DNA of 64,000 nucleotides from Amoebidium appalachense (Eukaryota; Ichthyosporea). Positions 58,856 through 64,000 of the stretch are shown in pieces (within the stretch, counting starts at the first letter, position 1; every line of letters begins with the position of its first letter). Location of the stretch: positions 9,982,001 to 10,046,000 of the forward strand of contig CAVNZM010000007.1 in assembly GCA_963693365.1 (NCBI GenBank), read 5' to 3'. The position numbers and the translations under genes are program-made. A model generated the notes under the pieces. That model searched no databases. It saw only the letters and a program-made list of their open reading frames with translations, and was not told the DNA's origin.

Positions 58856-59278
58856 TTTCATCGAGTTCACCATGTAGCGTTCTGTAGAGGCTCGCCCTCT
58901 CCCACCGGAAATGTGGGTCCGCAATCACACACACACACAACACAGCCCCATTTTGAGACTGCCTGCCGACGTCAAAAATGACTTGAGCTGGTATATGCTG
59001 AACCCCAATTAGCACTAGTCGCATGTACATGTTACTTGCTTCTATAGATCTATGGATAGTACTGCCATTTACATAGCTGTTTCAGATGACCTCAATCGGG
59101 CGGAATCGAGCCTGACTGGGGCTTTCCGGACAAATTATGGGTTTTGTCAAAATATGGTCGCCCAAAGGAGCGTGGGCCCTTCAGGAAGTAGTAGAAGCAA
59201 AAAGAAGTGTGGTAGCTTGCCCGGGGCAAAGTTTGAAGGCTTTATGTTGTCTTTTCATCGAGTTCACTATGTAGCGTT
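58856..59278. repeat. 26-bp direct repeat in a diverged duplication
   Basis: 58856-58881 and 59253-59278 share TTTCATCGAGTTCAC and ATGTAGCGTT with one mismatch. The bases that follow (GGCTCGCCC / GGTTCACCC, then CCGGA) are also alike, so the copies are probably longer than 26 bp. No gene was recognised in 58500-59540 despite open frames. Confidence 0.75.
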
Positions 59279-59557
59279 TTCCAGCGGTTCACCCGCTCCG
59301 GAGGGATCCTGGGCCAATTTTGATCTGGCGACAAACGAGGAATGCGGAAAAAATACGATACCCCTTGTTGGTTGGCAAGCGCTGGCACCCTCTTTTATTA
59401 CACCAATCACCTTGGTCCAGAGACAAAAAAGGCAGGAAACCTTAGCAGCTAACTGGGCATACCAAGAAAGCGCGCGCGACTCTCGACCACTAAGCTCTGA
59501 AACGGGCCACTCTGGTGGCTCGTTCGGCTTGGATGAGCCACATATGTATCAAGAGAG

Positions 59558-60002
<445 letters not shown>

Positions 60003-60054
60003 AAACTTGCGCGCACACCCCAAAACACACATACACATACCAACATATCAGAAC

Positions 60055-60074
60055 AGCCTTGGAATTCCAAGGCT
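60055..60074. repeat. 20-bp perfect palindrome
   Basis: AGCCTTGGAATTCCAAGGCT reads the same on both strands. It separates the GA array from the GTTT array. Confidence 0.9.
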
Positions 60075-60262
60075 TTTGTTTGTTTGTTTGTTTGTTTGTT
60101 TGTTTGTTTGTCTGTTTGTTTGTTTAATTGTTTGTTCGTTCGTTCGTTTTTTTTGTTTTTTTCTTTTGGGGGGGGGGGGGGGGGGGGGGGGGAGGGGGGA
60201 GGGGGGGAGGGGGGAGGGGGGGGGGGGGGGGGGGAGGGGGGGGAGGGGGGGGGGGGGGGGGG
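60074..60262. repeat. (GTTT)n followed by interrupted poly-G
   Basis: About 70 bp of GTTT with variants, a T-run, then about 95 bp of G with single-A breaks. Confidence 0.94.
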
Positions 60263-60769
60263 ATTACGGAGTGGCGACATTTTTAGGATGTTGCTGAGGT
60301 GGTAAGGTAGACGGAGGGGGTGCGACGGGAAAGTGGGAGGGAAGGGGAGGGTCATGCTTCGGATGCACAAAACACCGTCAGTGAGTTGCATGCTGTAATT
60401 TTATTTATAGATAATGAGTGCGGGCCAAGCCCACATAGTCCATGGTGGCCAAACAAAACACCTAGTGCTTTAGTGTGACTTATCGATATGCCATGGGGCA
60501 TATATATCACATCAAGAGCACTTTGATGGCACTCATCTGAGATAACATGACAGGTTGCGGCAAGTGGCAGCATCATCGTTTCTAAGCCAACTTCCGCACA
60601 GTGTCAATAATGAATAACCCACTGGACTGCCTAAATATAATGCTCTAATTTACATTACCCACAGCCTATATTTTCCACGGTGCCAAAAACAAACATCACT
60701 GCAGCTGTGCAAGGAGAAGGGCTTCATATGAACACAGCCTGTGCTTTGTGTGCACACAGTCAGATGAAA

Positions 60770-61687
60770 CTAGGCCGAGCCACCAACAGAGCCCCCAGGA
60801 GATCCACCGTCCGTAGGCCCACCGGCAGGGGGGGTAGGGGTGCTTGAGCCAGAGTCGGTGGGCGGGGTTGGGGGGGTGGCACCAGTGGAACCGCCAGAAG
60901 GAGCCGAATAAGAGTTGCCGGGCCCAGCAACATTGCCGTCCCACGCATGGGGGGCACAGCACTGGGACTTGCTGCACTTGGGCACGCCCTCATACTTGCC
61001 ACTGTAGCGGGTGCAAAACTTGCCAACCTGCAGCACCTTCCCAGACGGGCACGTGACATGCTTGGCCGCGGCATAGCAGTCGCAGCGCCAGTCGTAGTTC
61101 TTTTCGGGCTGCGGCACGTAGGGAGGGTACTGCTGGCACACGTGGTCGGGCTGGGGGTTTTCGGTGATCAGGGCGCAGCACTGGTCCTTGCTGCACGGCC
61201 CAATGCCGTTCTGAGACGTGGCGCTCGGGCCGTCCAGGTTGACCTTCTCGAAGCACTTGTAGCCCTTCAGCGTGTCCTCCCACCAGTTCTTGCGCGGCCA
61301 CCCGCAGTCGTCGCCGCCGCTGGTCCACTGCCAGCAGTCGCTCAGCACGCGCACATAGGCCTTGCAGCAGTAGTCCTTGCCGCATGCCGTGTTGCCGCTG
61401 CCCTGCAGCGTGCAATCGCGGTCCTCCACGCCGTTGTTGCATTTAATGCTGTTGTCGTTGACATAGGTCATGCACTGTGTGGTTGGTGGGGGGTCTTGGG
61501 GGTTGCAGCAGCGCTTTTCGCTGCATGAATCGCTGTTGGTAAACGTGGAGGGGTTGCAGAAGTTATCCGTGTTTGTGCCATGGAAGCACACCGTGCCCGA
61601 GTTGGGGACCCACTTGGCGCACGAAATCAGGCTGGTGCCCATGGCGGCACCAAGAAGGCCTGCGCCCACAACAAAGCGGAACACCAT
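60770..61687 (-). CDS. Secreted cysteine-repeat protein, unknown function
   Basis: Predicted extracellular or wall protein of 305 aa, one exon. The start is the Met at 61687, because a TATA box lies about 95 bp upstream and the first 20 residues (MVFRFVVGAGLLGAAMGTSL) form a signal peptide. The upstream in-frame Met at 61813 would lie above the TATA box. The body has four repeats of about 50-70 residues, each ending C-x4-C-C: residues 55-61, 102-108, 165-171 and 238-244 (CSEKRCC, CGKDYCC, CSKDQCC, CSKSQCC), with many other Cys and Trp. The last 60 residues are Gly/Ser/Pro/Thr-rich, mucin-like, with no transmembrane or GPI signal. Disulfide bonding is inferred. No named family is recognised. 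A minus-strand AATAAA-type signal lies near 60398-60410. Confidence 0.85.
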   Translation of the reverse strand: MVFRFVVGAGLLGAAMGTSLISCAKWVPNSGTVCFHGTNTDNFCNPSTFTNSDSCSEKRCCNPQDPPPTTQCMTYVNDNSIKCNNGVEDRDCTLQGSGNTACGKDYCCKAYVRVLSDCWQWTSGGDDCGWPRKNWWEDTLKGYKCFEKVNLDGPSATSQNGIGPCSKDQCCALITENPQPDHVCQQYPPYVPQPEKNYDWRCDCYAAAKHVTCPSGKVLQVGKFCTRYSGKYEGVPKCSKSQCCAPHAWDGNVAGPGNSYSAPSGGSTGATPPTPPTDSGSSTPTPPAGGPTDGGSPGGSVGGSA

Positions 61688-61779
61688 CTTCAGTATCGGC
61701 CTGTGTTGGAAGTTATTGAAGTCGTCTATAGCAGCTTTGACAAAGCACAGACTGATGGAGGAGCCTGTGATTGAGCGAA

Positions 61780-61787
61780 AATATATA
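61780..61787 (-). promoter_or_regulatory. TATA box of the cysteine-repeat gene
   Basis: TATATATT on the minus strand, about 93 bp upstream of the chosen ATG. A CCAAT motif, in inverse orientation, lies about 20-30 bp further upstream (near 61806). Confidence 0.6.
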
Positions 61788-61859
61788 CCCACGGTGAAAT
61801 CCCAGCGCACCAATCAGCGTAATGCAATCTATTATGTTATGCTGACAGAGAGAGGAGGG

Positions 61860-62955
61860 TAATCTTTGACCAAATCGGCCTTCAACGTTGGAACAGTGCA
61901 ACAATACAGATGTTTCTTGGAGTTATCCATTAAATATAACATTATGTATGGATGTTGTTGTTTTATATAAACGGTGTCATATTCTATGTAGATAATATTA
62001 GCATTCAATTCATGGCATTTACCGTATGTATACGTTGTCTATCAAATTAGGTTACCAACTTACGACATGCATCCGGCAGCCGGCAGGCCAAGAAGGAGTT
62101 TGCATCGCTCAGTGTTATCATCTCTGGCATGCGGCGGTGGCAGGGCCACTGGGCCATACGGGACATACGCCATAATAGGAGTTCTCTTCGCATAGGCTTA
62201 TGCATATTCACTGTGGCATTTATAGCCAACATAATACTGAGAAGGGCAGGATACTGTCTCTTCGGTTCTTGGTTTTACATAAAGGGCACAAATATGGAGT
62301 ACGGCTCTTATGCATGAGGCTCGCAACCGTTTTCAAAATCCGGAATAAATGGCGATCCTGCCAGGAATGCCTCATCTTCTGCTTTTTGGCGCCAGATCTT
62401 CCGCCAGATCCCGAGGGCCGAGGCACGCCGCACAAGGTTCAAGCAGTATCCCCATCATGGCCCACTGTGCCCACGTGGGTTAAGTGATTGGTGCAGCACT
62501 TCGTATGCATATGGACCTCCTGCCCTTCTACGGCATGCAAGAGCTCGAGTCAGGTGCTTGCGCACACTGTGCATAGCTCATAGACAACAATGCATGCCGC
62601 GCCGGGATCAGTTATTAGTTAGCTAGTGTACATGTTCACCAATGACCACGACGTCTTTCCCTCCCCACCTCTGGGGCTCACCTCCCCCCTCCCCTTTTCC
62701 TCCCCTTCCCCACAACCCTCTCACACAGAGACAGTGATAAAAACACCTCCGGAACGGACAACCATTAATTCCCCTCACAGTGGGCCCATGGGCCCGCCCC
62801 CACCACCGAGCTAACACTATTTGATCAAGGACGTTCTCCCTGGTGCATATGCATGTCCGGACCCGGCGGTGCACGTGCCCTCCCGTTTTTGCCCTCACTC
62901 TAGTTCCGTTGCGATCTCTACCCATACAACTCTGCACGGGCCATCCCTGGCACCC
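61860..62955. other. Intergenic DNA, no gene recognised
   Basis: About 1.1 kb of mixed sequence without homopolymer arrays. A 95-codon + strand frame near 62200-62487 has no recognisable domain. Confidence 0.6.
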
Positions 62956-62962
62956 CCCCCTC

Positions 62963-62997
<35 letters not shown>

Positions 62998-63340
62998 ACC
63001 ACCACCACCACGCCCCCCGCCCCCCTCCCCCCAGCCCTACCCCACAACCACCACCACCACCACCATCACCTGGTGCATGACCGATAGTCCCGGTTTATTA
63101 TGACTTATTGGGAGAATCTGATAGGGGTCCCCCCCCCCCCCCCCCCCCCCCCCCCTCCCCCCCCTCCCTCCCTCCCTCCCTGCCCCCGCCCCCCTCCGTT
63201 CCCCCCCCCTCCCCCCCCCCCCCCCCCCCCCCCCTCCCCCCCTGCATTCCCTCGCCCCTCCCCTCCGGATCCCCCCCCCGGCCCCCTGTGCCCCCCCTCC
63301 ACCCCCCCCCCCCCCCCCCCACCTCTCCCTCCCCCCCGGT
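62953..63340. repeat. Poly-C and C-rich tracts
   Basis: About 35 C (62962-62997) followed by ACC units, then C-runs at 63130-63155, 63200-63234 and 63303-63320. Pro-rich frames here are artefacts. Confidence 0.94.
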
Positions 63341-63635
63341 GGCCCCTATCTGAATCTTTACTGACCAAATTGGAAACCTGTAATCTCATCCTGAATGGCA
63401 CCCTCCTACAAATAAACTAGCGAGGCAGGGGCAAAAATAATCGGAACAATTTATTTTTTTTTGAATTGCACCGAAAACTCACCCATTATCAGCCACAAAG
63501 TTTCAAAGTTGACATAGAAGAATCATGACGACAAAATAAAATGGTAAAGGAGTAAAAGAATACTGGCATTTCGAATTTGATACGCGGAGGGGACCACCAT
63601 GCGCGGGCTGGTGGTGTTTGAGGGGAAGAGGGAAG

Positions 63636-63715
63636 GGGGGGGGGGGGGAGGGGGGGGGAGGTAAATTGGAAAATCTCTCTCTATCGCTCTCTCCTGGTTA
63701 CACTCCCTCCCCCCT

Positions 63716-63793
<78 letters not shown>

Positions 63794-63814
63794 CCCCCCC
63801 CCCCCCCCCCCTCT

Positions 63815-63873
<59 letters not shown>

Positions 63874-64000
63874 CCCCCCCCCTCCCTCCCTCTCCCCATC
63901 CCTCCCTCCCTCCCTCCCCCTCACCCACCCCCCCCCCCTCTCTCTCCCCCTCTCCCCCCCCCTCCCCCCCTCCCCCCCCCTCTCTCTCTCTCTACCCTCT
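63636..64000. repeat. G-run, (CT)n and C-rich tracts to the window end
   Basis: G-runs (63636-63660), then CT arrays (63718-63790 and 63816-63871) separated and followed by C-runs and CCCT units up to the last base. Confidence 0.95.

Noticed and set aside
61688-61813. Upstream Met at 61813 as the start of the cysteine-repeat protein
   Set aside because: It lies upstream of the TATA box at 61780 and would bury the clear signal peptide that starts at 61687.

Overview
This is a 64-kb piece of a eukaryotic nuclear genome. The host genes are split by GT-AG introns, the intergenic spaces are long, and homopolymer and dinucleotide repeats are very dense: poly-C/poly-G runs of 20-60 bases, (CA)n/(GT)n arrays up to about 460 bp, and a (CT)n array of about 330 bp. 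Retroelement remnants are also present. No bacterial operon, rRNA, tRNA or CRISPR was seen. The lineage cannot be fixed from the sequence. A p300/CBP-type acetyltransferase, a plant/protist-type TauE/SafE transporter and GC-rich codon third positions fit a unicellular eukaryote (protist or alga), but that is inference.

Layout. 1-3.1 kb: microsatellites and a possible TATA promoter. 3.1-10.7 kb (+): a ten-exon gene for a compact p300/CBP-like (KAT11) histone acetyltransferase; the modelled exons give one open frame of 476 codons. 12.4-28.6 kb (+): a gene of about 19 exons for a multi-pass TauE/SafE-family anion exporter, whose small exons sit in a sea of poly-C, poly-G and CA/GT repeats. 30.8-32.0 and 35.3-36.9 kb (-): two closely related two-exon water-channel aquaporins. 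37-43 kb: AT-richer, repeat-rich DNA with a MITE-like element, a perfect 84-bp inverted repeat, a chromodomain fragment of a Ty3/gypsy-type element, a LINE endonuclease fragment and one copy of a dispersed 450-bp repeat. 43.3-46.9 kb (+): a 5'-truncated non-LTR retrotransposon with RNase H, zinc-knuckle motifs, a 3' stem-loop, an A-rich tail and a 13-bp target-site duplication. 46.9-52.0 kb: possible orphan exons, the second copy of the 450-bp repeat and a giant (CT)n array. 52.0-52.9 kb (+): an intronless 286-aa protein with a PP1-docking-like motif. 53-60.7 kb: almost only simple repeats. 60.8-61.7 kb (-): a secreted protein with four C-x4-CC repeats and its own TATA box. 61.7-64 kb: simple repeats.

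The host genes show no functional linkage beyond the tandem aquaporin pair. The most notable features are architectural. Poly-C tracts serve as polypyrimidine tracts directly at 3' splice sites. Compound repeats keep a nearly constant polarity, C before A/CA, or T/GT before G. Other notable points are the perfect foldback repeat, the retrotransposon 3' hairpin, and the aquaporin duplication with signs of gene conversion.
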